A DNA stretch of 21,014 bases from Archaeoglobi archaeon (GTDB lineage Archaea; Halobacteriota; Archaeoglobi; Archaeoglobales; Archaeoglobaceae), in the NCBI GenBank assembly GCA_004347865.1, contig QNUZ01000009.1:1-21014 (forward strand), in the 5' to 3' direction. A program made the translations under genes and the position numbers. Below, piece by piece: positions 7,366 through 15,044 of the stretch. The first letter of the stretch is position 1, and each line of letters opens with the position of its first letter. The notes under the pieces are model-generated. The model was not told where the DNA came from. It saw only the letters and a list, made by a program, of their open reading frames with translations, and made no database searches.

Positions 7366-8594
7366 GTTTCCTGCGTTCTGATCTTGAATCGACTCTTTAT
7401 ATCCTCGATTGCGAAAATCAAATCCGCCTGTGTGAGCCTCCTGCGGCCCTCGAGTAGAGCTTTGAGTACAGCCTCTCTAACAACAAGCTTAATGTCGGCT
7501 CCGGTAAATCCATCTGTCTCCTTAACGAGCTCTTCAATGTTGAAATCTCCTTCTATTTTTTCGAGGAATATCTCGAATATCCTCCTCCTTATTCTCTCCT
7601 CAGGTTCGGGAAATTCAAGTACTTTATCGAATCTTCTCCAGACTGCCAGATCCAGAATGGAGGGATGATTTGTAGCCGCTATCAACAGCACCCCGTCGTT
7701 TACAAGGTTTATGTCATCTATTGCCTTTAGGAGAGTATTCACTGCTCTTTTTATGGCGGCATGCTCGTCACTGGTTCTCATTTTCGCCACATAGTCAAAC
7801 TCGTCTATGAACAGGATGCATGGGCTGAGTTTTTTCGCTATCTCGAATACCTTCTCGATGTTTTTGGAAGTCTCTCCTAGATACTGGCTGGTGATCATCG
7901 ACAGCTTGACCTCAAGCAGGGGCAGATACAGCCTCTTACTTAAGGCCCTCGCAGTAGTGGTTTTTCCCGTACCCGGAGGTCCGATAAAGAGTATCTTGCC
8001 TATATCCACAAGCCCGATGTTTCTCAGGTACTCTTTCTCTGCCAGAGCGATCTCTATCTTTCGAACCTCCTGGATCTGCTCCTCATTTAGGGCTATTGAG
8101 TCAAATTCAACATTTATCTCTTCAGGCGAGAATATTCTGACCAAATCCAGCATCTCTCTTGTCTCTTCGACTTTACTAAGTTCCGCAATTACACTTGAAA
8201 GCCACTCTCTGTCGCCATGTGCTGGGGGATTTGCCTTTTTGGCATCCTCATACGATACGTCTAGAGAATCGAAGTTCTCGTAGTAATATGCAAGCACAGG
8301 ATTTCTTTTTATCAGCTCAAAACCCCGGGAGGCGAGCCATTTAGTCGCAAGCTCGAAGGAAGTTATTTTGAACTGCTTCGTCATCGGGTTGATATCTACA
8401 AATGGAAGATCGTTTGCTATTTTTCCTGCGTATCTTATCGCATTCTCCTCTTTTACCACAAGCGGTCTCTTCAGCCCTCCTTTGTTGTACAGAGCTTTTC
8501 TTATATCCTTGGGTATGTCGTTTTCATTCAGATTTTCATATCTGTTGAAGATTTCTGCAGTTAGCAAAAGCTCCACAAATTTTGCATTTTCCAT
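7362..8594 (-). CDS. AAA family ATPase with unique N-terminal domain
   Basis: With the ATG at 8594 the protein has 410 residues. The N-terminal ~185 residues are of unrecognised type. The AAA module follows: Walker A GPPGTGKTT at about 205-213, Walker B CILFIDEFD around 259-267, sensor-1 AATNHP near 306-311, an arginine-finger WRRFD near 319-323, and a C-terminal lid with GFTGADIKLVVREAV. The closest broad group is the Cdc48/proteasome-regulatory/FtsH-like AAA clade, so substrate remodelling or unfolding is expected. The start at 8594 follows GATAGG and lies about 28 bp from a TATA-like box; an in-frame ATG at 8669 would place 25 residues in the promoter and is rejected. It heads an overlapping operon with the MBL and mfnF-like genes. 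Confidence 0.85.
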   Translation of the reverse strand: MENAKFVELLLTAEIFNRYENLNENDIPKDIRKALYNKGGLKRPLVVKEENAIRYAGKIANDLPFVDINPMTKQFKITSFELATKWLASRGFELIKRNPVLAYYYENFDSLDVSYEDAKKANPPAHGDREWLSSVIAELSKVEETREMLDLVRIFSPEEINVEFDSIALNEEQIQEVRKIEIALAEKEYLRNIGLVDIGKILFIGPPGTGKTTTARALSKRLYLPLLEVKLSMITSQYLGETSKNIEKVFEIAKKLSPCILFIDEFDYVAKMRTSDEHAAIKRAVNTLLKAIDDINLVNDGVLLIAATNHPSILDLAVWRRFDKVLEFPEPEERIRRRIFEIFLEKIEGDFNIEELVKETDGFTGADIKLVVREAVLKALLEGRRRLTQADLIFAIEDIKSRFKIRTQET

Positions 8595-8615
8595 CCTATC
8601 TAATCCAAAGCTAGG

Positions 8616-8630
8616 ATTTTTAAAATTTTT
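8616..8630. promoter_or_regulatory. Symmetric A/T promoter box between the AAA gene (-) and artA (+)
   Basis: TTTTTAAAATTTTT (about 8617-8630) is almost its own reverse complement. Its centre (about 8623) predicts a minus-strand start near 8597, a few bases before the AAA ATG, and a plus-strand start near 8649, leaving room for the artA Shine-Dalgarno GGAAGGAAGG at 8653-8662. A second plus-strand candidate is CTTAAAAT at about 8639-8646. Confidence 0.5.
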
Positions 8631-8668
8631 GGCAAAGCTTAAAATCCTCACCGGAAGGAAGGTATGCA

Positions 8669-9424
8669 ATGTTATCAGAGTTCATAGCATCAATCAGTGT
8701 ATTCCCCATGCTGATTTATGTTCTGAGAAAAAGTTATCTCTTTGGAGTCTTTGCGTGGCTTCTCTTCTCGTCTGCCTGTCTCATCAAAGCACTCGAATTT
8801 CTTCAGGGAGGAGACTATGTGAATTTCTGCATTTTTGGCATGGGATCATTGTTATTTGTGATGATGGCTAGGGCCATAGTATCAAGAAACTCCGAAACCT
8901 TCATTGAGGTAACGGCCTTCTCTGCATTGGCCTGCATAGCCTACTTCCCCTTCGTATTTATCCCTTCATTCAATTCCGCGATCATAGAGGTAACGGTCTC
9001 TCTCTCAGCATCACTTGGAAAAATGCTGGGGTATCCTATGGTAGCTCAGGGCAGAGTTATTGAGCTTAATGGTTCCACCATCGAGATAATTTTAGCCTGC
9101 ACAGCAATAGAGAGCATGGCCCTCTTTACAGGCGCCACGATGGGCATCAAAGCGGATAAAAGAAGGAAGCTAAAAGCGTTTTTGATATCTGTACCGGTAA
9201 TTTACTTCCTGAATCTCTTCAGAAATGTATTTGTGGCTGTAAGTTTTGCATACTCCATTTTTGGCGAGGAGAGCTTTTATATTGCTCACCATATAATAGC
9301 AAAGGCTTTTTCTTTCCTTGCATTGGTGGCCGTAGCCTACGCGGTTTTTCGCATACTACCTGAGCTTTCGGAACTAATTTATTCTCTCAGAGAGGAAATC
9401 ATAAGGGGTGTTAAGGGTGATTGA
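8669..9424 (+). CDS. artA: Archaeosortase A-type transpeptidase
   Basis: A 251-residue polytopic membrane protein of the exosortase/archaeosortase family. These enzymes recognise C-terminal PGF-CTERM-like signals, remove the tail and couple the protein to a membrane lipid. The catalytic triad pattern is visible: Cys144 in ILACTAIESM, Arg185 in LNLFRNVFV and His207/His208 in YIAHHIIAKAF. About seven hydrophobic segments cover most of the length. The ATG at 8669 has a strong purine-rich Shine-Dalgarno. Its stop overlaps the asd start. Linkage to archaetidylserine synthase and decarboxylase is the known arrangement for ArtA, whose work in haloarchaea depends on PssA and PssD. No CTERM substrate is seen in this window. 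Confidence 0.9.
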   Translation: MLSEFIASISVFPMLIYVLRKSYLFGVFAWLLFSSACLIKALEFLQGGDYVNFCIFGMGSLLFVMMARAIVSRNSETFIEVTAFSALACIAYFPFVFIPSFNSAIIEVTVSLSASLGKMLGYPMVAQGRVIELNGSTIEIILACTAIESMALFTGATMGIKADKRRKLKAFLISVPVIYFLNLFRNVFVAVSFAYSIFGEESFYIAHHIIAKAFSFLALVAVAYAVFRILPELSELIYSLREEIIRGVKGD

Positions 9425-10004
9425 AAAAGATGGCTTGAAGATAATGTGCATACTCTCAGCCTTTTTGGTGCTCTTTCTATTCATCTATCCACCACTGGCC
9501 TTTATCTTCTTAATTTTCGTGCTCTTCACCGCCTATTTTTTCAGAGATCCAGAGAGGAGAGTAGGCGAGGGGGTTGTCTCTCCTGCTGACGGAAAAATCG
9601 ATTTCATTCAAAAAGGGAGGCTAGAAATTTTTATGTCACCATTTGACTGCCATGTAAACAGGGCTCCTGTTAGCGGAAAAGTTTTGAAGACGGAGTTTAG
9701 AGAAGGAAGGGTTTTGCCGGCATTTAAAAGAATAAAAGACCCTAGGATGAATGAAATAACCATTCAGGCGGAGGATGGAATCTTTAAAGTTATCCAGATT
9801 GCGGGTATCTTCGCCAGAAGAATCGTCTGCTACGTTAAAGAGGGCGATAAATTGAATAAGGGCGATCGAATCGGTATGATACGCTTCGGCTCCCGAGTCG
9901 TGCTTGAGGTTCCTGAGGGATACAGATTTGTCAGGAAAGTTGGAGAAAAGGTTAAGGCTGGCGAAACAGTAGCGGTGAAGGATGAAGATCTTCAGAGAGG
10001 TTAG
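9408..10004 (+). CDS. pssD: Archaetidylserine decarboxylase (PSD-related, pyruvoyl enzyme)
   Basis: A 198-residue short-type phosphatidylserine-decarboxylase-like protein that would convert archaetidylserine to archaetidylethanolamine. It has a hydrophobic N-terminal anchor (about residues 10-45), then FRDPERR, VVSPADGKID, a FMSPFDCHVNRAP block with the conserved His, and a C-terminal RFGSRVVLEV. The Gly-Ser there is the expected self-cleavage site giving a small pyruvoyl-bearing alpha chain. The start is a GTG at 9408; a second GTG at 9417, preceded by AAGG, is equally possible. Either way it overlaps the artA end. Its own 3' end overlaps pssA by 23 bp. Confidence 0.92.
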   Translation: MLRVIEKDGLKIMCILSAFLVLFLFIYPPLAFIFLIFVLFTAYFFRDPERRVGEGVVSPADGKIDFIQKGRLEIFMSPFDCHVNRAPVSGKVLKTEFREGRVLPAFKRIKDPRMNEITIQAEDGIFKVIQIAGIFARRIVCYVKEGDKLNKGDRIGMIRFGSRVVLEVPEGYRFVRKVGEKVKAGETVAVKDEDLQRG

Positions 10005-10596
10005 CCTTGCGGATTCTCTGACAGTGCTGAACGCTCTTTTTGGTTTTTCAGCCGTAGCTTATGCCATTTATGACTTTGAAAAGAGCTTTACATTTTTTTA
10101 TCTTGCCTTAATTGCGGACGGGATCGACGGATGGACCGCTTCGAAGACCGAAAAGAGTAAAATCGGTCGAGAACTGGACTCGCTTGCTGACGCTGTCTCT
10201 TTCGGCGTTTATCCAAGCTTGGTCATGTTCATCACGGACATCCACCTCTTTGCATTCGCGTCCCTTTTTCTGGCCTTCTCTATTCTTAGGTTAGCCAGAT
10301 TTAACGTGCTAAGCGCTGAAAGCTTCCTCGGGATACCCACGAGTGTGAGTGCAATTGCAGTGACATCGCTAATTCGACTGGGACAGCCGTTCGAAGTTCT
10401 TGCAATTTCTGCAGTCGTTCTCTCTATCTTGATGGTTTCAGATTTGCAGTATCCTAGACTGAGGGGGATTTATCTTGCAATTCCAGGAGTATTCTTGCTG
10501 CTTGCGATTTTCTATGTTGAATTCTGTTACGTTCTTCTTGTTTCCGTAACTTTATATGCACTCTACCCGGTACTGGAATCATGGAGAAAAAGGTAA
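9982..10596 (+). CDS. pssA: CDP-alcohol phosphatidyltransferase, probable archaetidylserine synthase
   Basis: A 204-residue membrane enzyme that would transfer serine onto CDP-archaeol. The family signature lies at 46-70: D46-x2-D49-G50-x2-A53, then G62-x3-D66-x3-D70, with all four metal-binding aspartates present. The usual Arg after the Ala is Ser here (residue 54), a departure worth noting. About six hydrophobic helices follow. The ATG at 9982 follows GGTGAAGG, which lies inside the end of the decarboxylase gene, and the 3' end overlaps mptD by 16 bp. Pairing with the decarboxylase supports the serine-specific assignment over inositol or glycerol phosphate acceptors. Confidence 0.88.
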   Translation: MKIFREVSLADSLTVLNALFGFSAVAYAIYDFEKSFTFFYLALIADGIDGWTASKTEKSKIGRELDSLADAVSFGVYPSLVMFITDIHLFAFASLFLAFSILRLARFNVLSAESFLGIPTSVSAIAVTSLIRLGQPFEVLAISAVVLSILMVSDLQYPRLRGIYLAIPGVFLLLAIFYVEFCYVLLVSVTLYALYPVLESWRKR

Positions 10597-10907
10597 TTGC
10601 AGCCTTTGAAGCAGGAATAAAGCTAGGAGCGCTTTTTCACCAGTTTATAGGAGTTCCAGTTTCTAAAAAGAACGTTGAACTGCTTGAGAGAGCTATGGAG
10701 AGCTGTATTAGGCTTCAGCCATATGTAGCCGATGCTGAGGTGAGGATAGACAGAAAAAAACTCGAAGACGTTTCGAAATTCGGTTACACTTCCCTTTCTC
10801 CCGAAATGCTGAATGCGAGGGTTGTCGTGGAATTCGAGGGTGAAAGGGTAGAGGCAGCTCTTGAATGGGATGACAGACTTCGTTATCCCCTCATGAGGCT
10901 TTTATGA
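10581..10907 (+). CDS. mptD: Archaeal dihydroneopterin aldolase
   Basis: A 108-residue protein of the archaeal MptD family, which converts 7,8-dihydroneopterin to 6-hydroxymethyl-dihydropterin with release of glycolaldehyde, an early step of tetrahydromethanopterin synthesis. The family hallmark is FEAGIKLGALFHQFIGVPVS at residues 9-28, followed by LERAMESCIRLQPYV and a C-terminal beta section ending in LRYPLMRLL. Length is normal. The gene overlaps pssA, so it rides on the artA operon although its pathway is unrelated to lipid or surface-protein maturation. Confidence 0.88.
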   Translation: MEKKVIAAFEAGIKLGALFHQFIGVPVSKKNVELLERAMESCIRLQPYVADAEVRIDRKKLEDVSKFGYTSLSPEMLNARVVVEFEGERVEAALEWDDRLRYPLMRLL

Positions 10908-10911
10908 AAAG

Positions 10912-10919
10912 TTTTAAAT
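10912..10919 (+). promoter_or_regulatory. TATA box for rps15-lysA
   Basis: TTTTAAAT preceded by the BRE-like GAAAAG. The centre is about 36 bp before the rps15 ATG, which predicts a start of transcription near 10941, just at the Shine-Dalgarno AAGGTG (10941-10946). Confidence 0.6.
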
Positions 10920-10951
10920 TCCATGAGATGCCCCGCTTTTAAGGTGTCAAG

Positions 10952-11407
10952 ATGGCGAGGATGCATAAGAGCAGAAGGGGAAAGTCGGGATCGAAAAAGG
11001 TTTACAGAAATACCCCTCCTGAATGGGTAGAGATGTCAAAGGAAGATGTAGTTAAGAAAATACTGGAGCTGTACAACGAGGGTATGGACCCCTCGAAAAT
11101 AGGAATGATCCTCAGGGACAGATACGGTATCCCTTCGGTCAGGCAGATAACAGGCAAGAGGCTCGTTGAAATTCTGAAGGAGAACGGCGTTCCAATAAAG
11201 TATCCCGAGGATCTCAAGGCACTAATAAAGAAGGCCCTGAAACTGAGAAAACACCTCGAAGCCCACAAGAAAGACCTGCACAATAGAAGGGGGCTTCAAT
11301 TGATCGAGGCAAAGATTTGGAGGCTCTCAAGCTATTACAGAGAAAAAGGAGTTTTACCCGAAGACTGGTCATACGATCCTGAAAAGCTCCGTGTGGAACT
11401 CTCTTAG
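10952..11407 (+). CDS. rps15: 30S ribosomal protein S15 (uS15)
   Basis: A 151-residue archaeal/eukaryal-type uS15. It begins MARMHKSRRGKSGSKKVYRN, has the N-terminal extension typical of archaea (PPEWVEMSKEDV, then LRDRYGIPSVRQITGKRL), and the core helices with LRKHLEAHKKDLHNRRGLQL, which bind 16S rRNA. The C-terminus has WRLSSYYREKGVLPEDW. A Shine-Dalgarno AAGGTG is 5 nt before the ATG. The stop is 3 nt before lysA, so lysA is probably co-transcribed. Confidence 0.96.
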   Translation: MARMHKSRRGKSGSKKVYRNTPPEWVEMSKEDVVKKILELYNEGMDPSKIGMILRDRYGIPSVRQITGKRLVEILKENGVPIKYPEDLKALIKKALKLRKHLEAHKKDLHNRRGLQLIEAKIWRLSSYYREKGVLPEDWSYDPEKLRVELS

Positions 11408-11410
11408 TTT

Positions 11411-12664
11411 ATGTTTTCCAGAAAGAATGGAATCCTTTTTATTGAGGACGTTTCTACTGTTGAAATTGCAGAAAAATACGGCACTCCGGTTTATGTAACT
11501 TCCAAATTCCAGCTCGAAAAGAACATCGAGGCTTACAAGAAGGCCTTTCCAAAAGCGGAAAAACTCTATGCAGTTAAGGCAAACGGAAACCTAGCTTTGA
11601 TGAGAATAATAGCATCAAACGGATTTGGTGCAGATGTTTTCAGTTCGGGTGAACTTTATCTTTCACTTCTTGCGGGGTTTAGCAAACAGAAAATTCTGTT
11701 CAACGGAAACTCGAAAAGCGATTCTGAAATTGAAATGGGTATCCAAGCCGGCGTAAAGTTCAGTGTAGACAGTTTAGACGAACTTGAGACGATTCGGAGT
11801 ATTGCTGAAAGGGAGGGTAAGGAAATCGAAATAGCATTCCGCATAAACCCTGACATAGATCCAAAAACGCATCCTAAAATAGCAACCGGCCTTAAGGAGT
11901 CGAAATTCGGATTGCCGGAAGAACAGGCATTGAAAGCTTATGAAATGGCGCTAAGGATGAAAAACGTTGTTCCAAAGGGGATTCACTGCCATATCGGAAG
12001 TCAGATTCTCGAAACTTCCCCCTTTATTTCTGCACTGCGAAAGCTCGGAAAAATTGCGAAAGCAATTGAAAAGCTCGGTGTCGAATTGGACTTCATAGAC
12101 ATCGGCGGAGGTCTGGGAATTGACTACGAAGGTAAGGGAGCGATCACTCCTCATGACTTAGCAAAAGAGCTTCTACCTGTTTTTGAGGAGGTTTCATCCG
12201 ATCTCAATTCCGATCCGATGCTGTGGCTCGAACCGGGGAGAAGCATTGTCGGAAATACCACAGTCCTTCTTACTAGAGTAAATGCCGTAAAGAGGACCCA
12301 CAGGAATTTTGTTGCCGTTGATGCCGGATTCAATCTGCTAATCAGACCTGCAATGTATGGATCGTACCACAGAGTCGTCGTTGCTAATAGGGATGGAGGA
12401 GAGGAGGAAATTTACACGGTTGTTGGACCAATTTGCGAGAGTGGAGACGTTCTTGCGAGGGATCGAAAGCTTCCTAAAGTCGAAAAAGGCGATCTAATAG
12501 CCATTTTAGACGCTGGAGCCTATGGATTCTCGATGAGCAGCCAGTACAACGGGCGACCAAGGTGCGCAGAAGTCCTTGTAAGCGGTAGCAAAACAGCTTT
12601 GATAAGGGAACCTGAAAGCTTTGGAGATCTAGTTGCCAGACAAAGAATCCCGGAGTGGATTTGA
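11411..12664 (+). CDS. lysA: Diaminopimelate decarboxylase
   Basis: A 417-residue fold-type III PLP enzyme that decarboxylates meso-diaminopimelate to L-lysine, the last step of the DAP route. The PLP lysine is K56 in YAVKANGN. HCHIGSQI, the glycine-rich DIGGGLGIDY, the EPGRSIVGN phosphate-binding motif, GPICESGDVLARDR and DAGAYGFSMSSQYNGRPR are all present. Length is typical. The start is 3 nt after the rps15 stop and has only a weak GTGGA upstream. No T-rich terminator is visible after its stop; the ilv promoter follows within 30 bp. Confidence 0.95.
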   Translation: MFSRKNGILFIEDVSTVEIAEKYGTPVYVTSKFQLEKNIEAYKKAFPKAEKLYAVKANGNLALMRIIASNGFGADVFSSGELYLSLLAGFSKQKILFNGNSKSDSEIEMGIQAGVKFSVDSLDELETIRSIAEREGKEIEIAFRINPDIDPKTHPKIATGLKESKFGLPEEQALKAYEMALRMKNVVPKGIHCHIGSQILETSPFISALRKLGKIAKAIEKLGVELDFIDIGGGLGIDYEGKGAITPHDLAKELLPVFEEVSSDLNSDPMLWLEPGRSIVGNTTVLLTRVNAVKRTHRNFVAVDAGFNLLIRPAMYGSYHRVVVANRDGGEEEIYTVVGPICESGDVLARDRKLPKVEKGDLIAILDAGAYGFSMSSQYNGRPRCAEVLVSGSKTALIREPESFGDLVARQRIPEWI

Positions 12665-12686
12665 GCAACAGTTCTAAAAAGCAAAA

Positions 12687-12695
12687 ATATTTAAA
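12687..12695 (+). promoter_or_regulatory. TATA box of the ilvBN operon
   Basis: ATATTTAAA, preceded by GCAAAA. The centre (about 12691) places the start of transcription near 12717-12718, which is the ATG of the short leader ORF and about 76 nt before ilvB. Confidence 0.6.
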
Positions 12696-12717
12696 CCGAC
12701 AAAGCTACGAGCCCGCA

Positions 12718-12759
12718 ATGTATCAATATGCAGACTCTGTAATGTTGGTGTACCTGTAG
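12718..12759 (+). CDS. Putative 13-residue leader peptide before ilvB
   Basis: The ORF encodes MYQYADSVMLVYL followed by two adjacent TAG stops. Its ATG is 27 bp from the TATA centre, so it would be the first codon of a leaderless mRNA. Four of the last six residues are Val or Leu, the end products of the pathway encoded downstream. After the stops, AGTAGTT (12758-12764) can pair with AGCTACT (12774-12780), forming a 7-bp stem with one G-U pair just before the ilvB Shine-Dalgarno GGGGTGGG (12783-12790). A leader peptide is an inference; a 13-codon ORF could arise by chance. Confidence 0.4.
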   Translation: MYQYADSVMLVYL

Positions 12760-12793
12760 TAGTTCTATTCTAAAGCTACTCTGGGGTGGGTTC

Positions 12794-14455
12794 ATGCGTG
12801 CTGCCGATGCCTTTATCAAGGCTCTAGAAATGGAGGGTGTTGAGGTCATCTTTGGCATACCTGGAGGTGCGATTCTCGAAATCTACGACGCCCTTTACGA
12901 TTCGAACATAAAGCACATAACGACGAGGCACGAGCAGGGAGCGACGCATGCAGCTGACGGCTATGCTAGGGCGAGCGGTAAAGTCGGGGTTGTCTTTGCA
13001 ACTTCCGGGCCCGGCGCAACGAATACCGTAACAGGGATTGCAAACGCTTACATGGATTCTTCCCCGATAGTGGTTTTCACAGGGCAGGTGGCCAGGAGTT
13101 TGATAGGCAATGACGCTTTCCAGGAAGCGGACATAACAGGCATCACGATGCCGATCACAAAGCACAACTATCTGGTTACAGATCCAAAGAGTCTGCTTAG
13201 AATTGTAAAAGAGGCATTTCATATCGCCTCGACCGGCCGTCCGGGACCTGTGCTAGTTGACATTCCCAAAGACGTGTCTCAGTCGGACATCGAGTTTGAT
13301 TATCCAAGCAAGGTCGAGTTAATGGGGTACAAGCCAAAATACGAGGGTCATCCGATGCAAATCAAGAAGGCGGCGGAGCTAATAATGAAATCTGAAAGAC
13401 CGATAATACTTGCGGGCGGAGGGGTGAGGATATCCAATGCGCAGAAGGAGCTTACCGAACTTGCAGAGGCTATTCCGGCATTTGTTGTGACAACTCTGAT
13501 GGGCAAAGGTTCGATTAGTGAGTATCACCCCCTCTGCTTGGGCTTTGTCGGAATGCACGGGTCAAAGTATGCGAATTACGCACTGAGCGAGAGCGATCTC
13601 GTTATTGCCGTTGGTTGCCGTTTCAGCGACAGAACCACGGGTAATGCGGCGCTTTTTGCTCCCAATGCCAAAATAATCCACATAGACATAGATCCTGCCG
13701 AGATCGGCAAGAACGTTCGCGTGGACATTCCAATTGTTGGAGATGCAAAGAGAATTCTGGCACAGCTTAAAAAATACATTCAGTACAAGCAGCGGAAAGA
13801 GTGGGAGGAAAAGATAAAAGAGTGGAGAGAGAAGTTTCCGCTGAGATACCGCAAAGATGGATTTAAACCGCAGTTCGTGGTTGAAAAGGTGTGCGAATTC
13901 TTCCCCGATGCAATAGTCACAACCGAAGTCGGGCAAAATCAGATGTGGGCGGCCCAGTTTTTCAAGGTGAAATATCCTAGGCAGTTTATAAGCAGCGGGG
14001 GGCTCGGAACAATGGGTTTCGGATTCCCCGCTGCGATGGGCGCAAAAGTTGCCTGTCCGGACAAGGATGTGATAGACATCGCTGGCGACGGGAGCTTTAT
14101 GATGAACATTCAGGAGCTGGCGACCTGTGTTCACTACGAAATACCTGTAAAGGTTTTCATACTGAACAACGGATACCTTGGGATGGTCAGACAGTGGCAG
14201 CAGCTTTTCTACAGAGAAAGGTACTCCGCAACCTGCATCGGCTGTGAAAAAATCAGCTATGAAAAAATCGCCAGGGGTTTTGGGGCCATGGGGATAACGG
14301 TTGAGAAACCCAGCGAAGTCGAGGACGCACTGAAAATAGTAAAGGAGAACAGCGATGTACCGGCTGTGGTTGACTTCAGAGTCGATTTCGATGCGAACGT
14401 CCTTCCAATGGTCCCGCCGGGAAAGAGCTTAAAAGATATAATTGAGGTGGATTGA
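12794..14455 (+). CDS. ilvB: Acetolactate synthase, large (catalytic) subunit
   Basis: A 553-residue thiamine-diphosphate enzyme that condenses two pyruvates, or pyruvate with 2-oxobutyrate, in branched-chain amino-acid synthesis. Seen are the catalytic Glu47 in TRHEQGATHAADGYAR, the GSPGATN-like TSGPGATNTVTG, the central FAD/nucleotide-binding domain, and the TPP motif GDGSFMMN starting near residue 432 with NNGYLGMVRQWQ about 28 residues later. The QEADITGI and MVRQWQ motifs favour true acetolactate synthase over other TPP enzymes. The ATG at 12794 has GGTG 5 nt upstream. It is followed 1 nt later by ilvN. Confidence 0.95.
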   Translation: MRAADAFIKALEMEGVEVIFGIPGGAILEIYDALYDSNIKHITTRHEQGATHAADGYARASGKVGVVFATSGPGATNTVTGIANAYMDSSPIVVFTGQVARSLIGNDAFQEADITGITMPITKHNYLVTDPKSLLRIVKEAFHIASTGRPGPVLVDIPKDVSQSDIEFDYPSKVELMGYKPKYEGHPMQIKKAAELIMKSERPIILAGGGVRISNAQKELTELAEAIPAFVVTTLMGKGSISEYHPLCLGFVGMHGSKYANYALSESDLVIAVGCRFSDRTTGNAALFAPNAKIIHIDIDPAEIGKNVRVDIPIVGDAKRILAQLKKYIQYKQRKEWEEKIKEWREKFPLRYRKDGFKPQFVVEKVCEFFPDAIVTTEVGQNQMWAAQFFKVKYPRQFISSGGLGTMGFGFPAAMGAKVACPDKDVIDIAGDGSFMMNIQELATCVHYEIPVKVFILNNGYLGMVRQWQQLFYRERYSATCIGCEKISYEKIARGFGAMGITVEKPSEVEDALKIVKENSDVPAVVDFRVDFDANVLPMVPPGKSLKDIIEVD

Positions 14456-14456
14456 T

Positions 14457-14942
14457 ATGAAGTTCACGATCGCAGTCCTAGTTGAGAACAAACCAGGGGT
14501 TCTAGCAAGGGTTGCCTCGTTATTCAGAAGGAGAGGATTCAACATCGAGAGCCTTACGGTTGGAACCACAGAAAGGGAAGATCTTTCCAGGATGACCATT
14601 GTGGTAAACGGGGACGAGAGGGTTCTTGAACAGGTGACGAAACAGTTAAACAAGCTCATTGAGGTGATAAAGGTAAGCGACGTTAGCAGGGATTCCGTAG
14701 AAAGAGAGCTTTGCCTAATAAGGGTTAACTCACCTCCGGAAAAGAGGGGAGAGATCATAGAGCTGACGAACATTTTCAGGGGCAGAATTGTGGATGTGGC
14801 GAAGGATAGCTTTATCGTTGAGATCACAGGAGATGAGGACAAGATAAACGCATTCATCGAGCTCATGAAGGTTTACGGAATAAAGGAAGTTGCAAGGACG
14901 GGCAAGGTGGCGATGGTAAGGGGCGGAAAGAACGGCAAATGA
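14457..14942 (+). CDS. ilvN: Acetolactate synthase, small (regulatory) subunit
   Basis: A 161-residue regulatory subunit that confers valine feedback inhibition. The N-terminal ACT domain starts MKFTIAVLVENKPGVLARVA and includes GFNIESLTVG; the C-terminal ALS_ss domain has ELCLIRVNSPPEKRGEI and ends after KVAMVRGG. The ATG at 14457 is chosen because GAGGTGG lies 6 nt upstream and the ACT domain starts there; an in-frame TTG at 14442 would only add five residues. No ilvC follows, unlike the common ilvBNC order. Confidence 0.95.
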   Translation: MKFTIAVLVENKPGVLARVASLFRRRGFNIESLTVGTTEREDLSRMTIVVNGDERVLEQVTKQLNKLIEVIKVSDVSRDSVERELCLIRVNSPPEKRGEIIELTNIFRGRIVDVAKDSFIVEITGDEDKINAFIELMKVYGIKEVARTGKVAMVRGGKNGK

Positions 14943-15002
14943 GATTCTGTGTCGGAGTATAAGAATTCCCTTATTTTGTAATCGGGGTATAGAAAATTGG
15001 AA

Positions 15003-15014
15003 AAATATTTATTT
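15003..15014 (+). promoter_or_regulatory. Candidate original fadD TATA box, upstream of the inserted element
   Basis: AAATATTTATTT (about 15003-15014), preceded by the purine-rich TTGGAA. At present its centre (15008) is about 275 bp from the fadD ATG. If the IS-derived element (15035-15282) is removed, the distance becomes about 27 bp, the spacing seen at the leaderless genes in this window. A second TATA-like stretch, TTTATAAAAA (15030-15039), straddles the left end of the element. The remainder of 14943-15034 holds only a weak T4 stretch after ilvN. Confidence 0.4.
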
Positions 15015-15044
15015 TTGCATAGCTGATAATTTATAAAAATGGGT

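Noticed and set aside
8595..8669. AAA ATPase start at 8669.
   Set aside because: The added 25 residues are encoded by the A/T-rich promoter and the artA leader.
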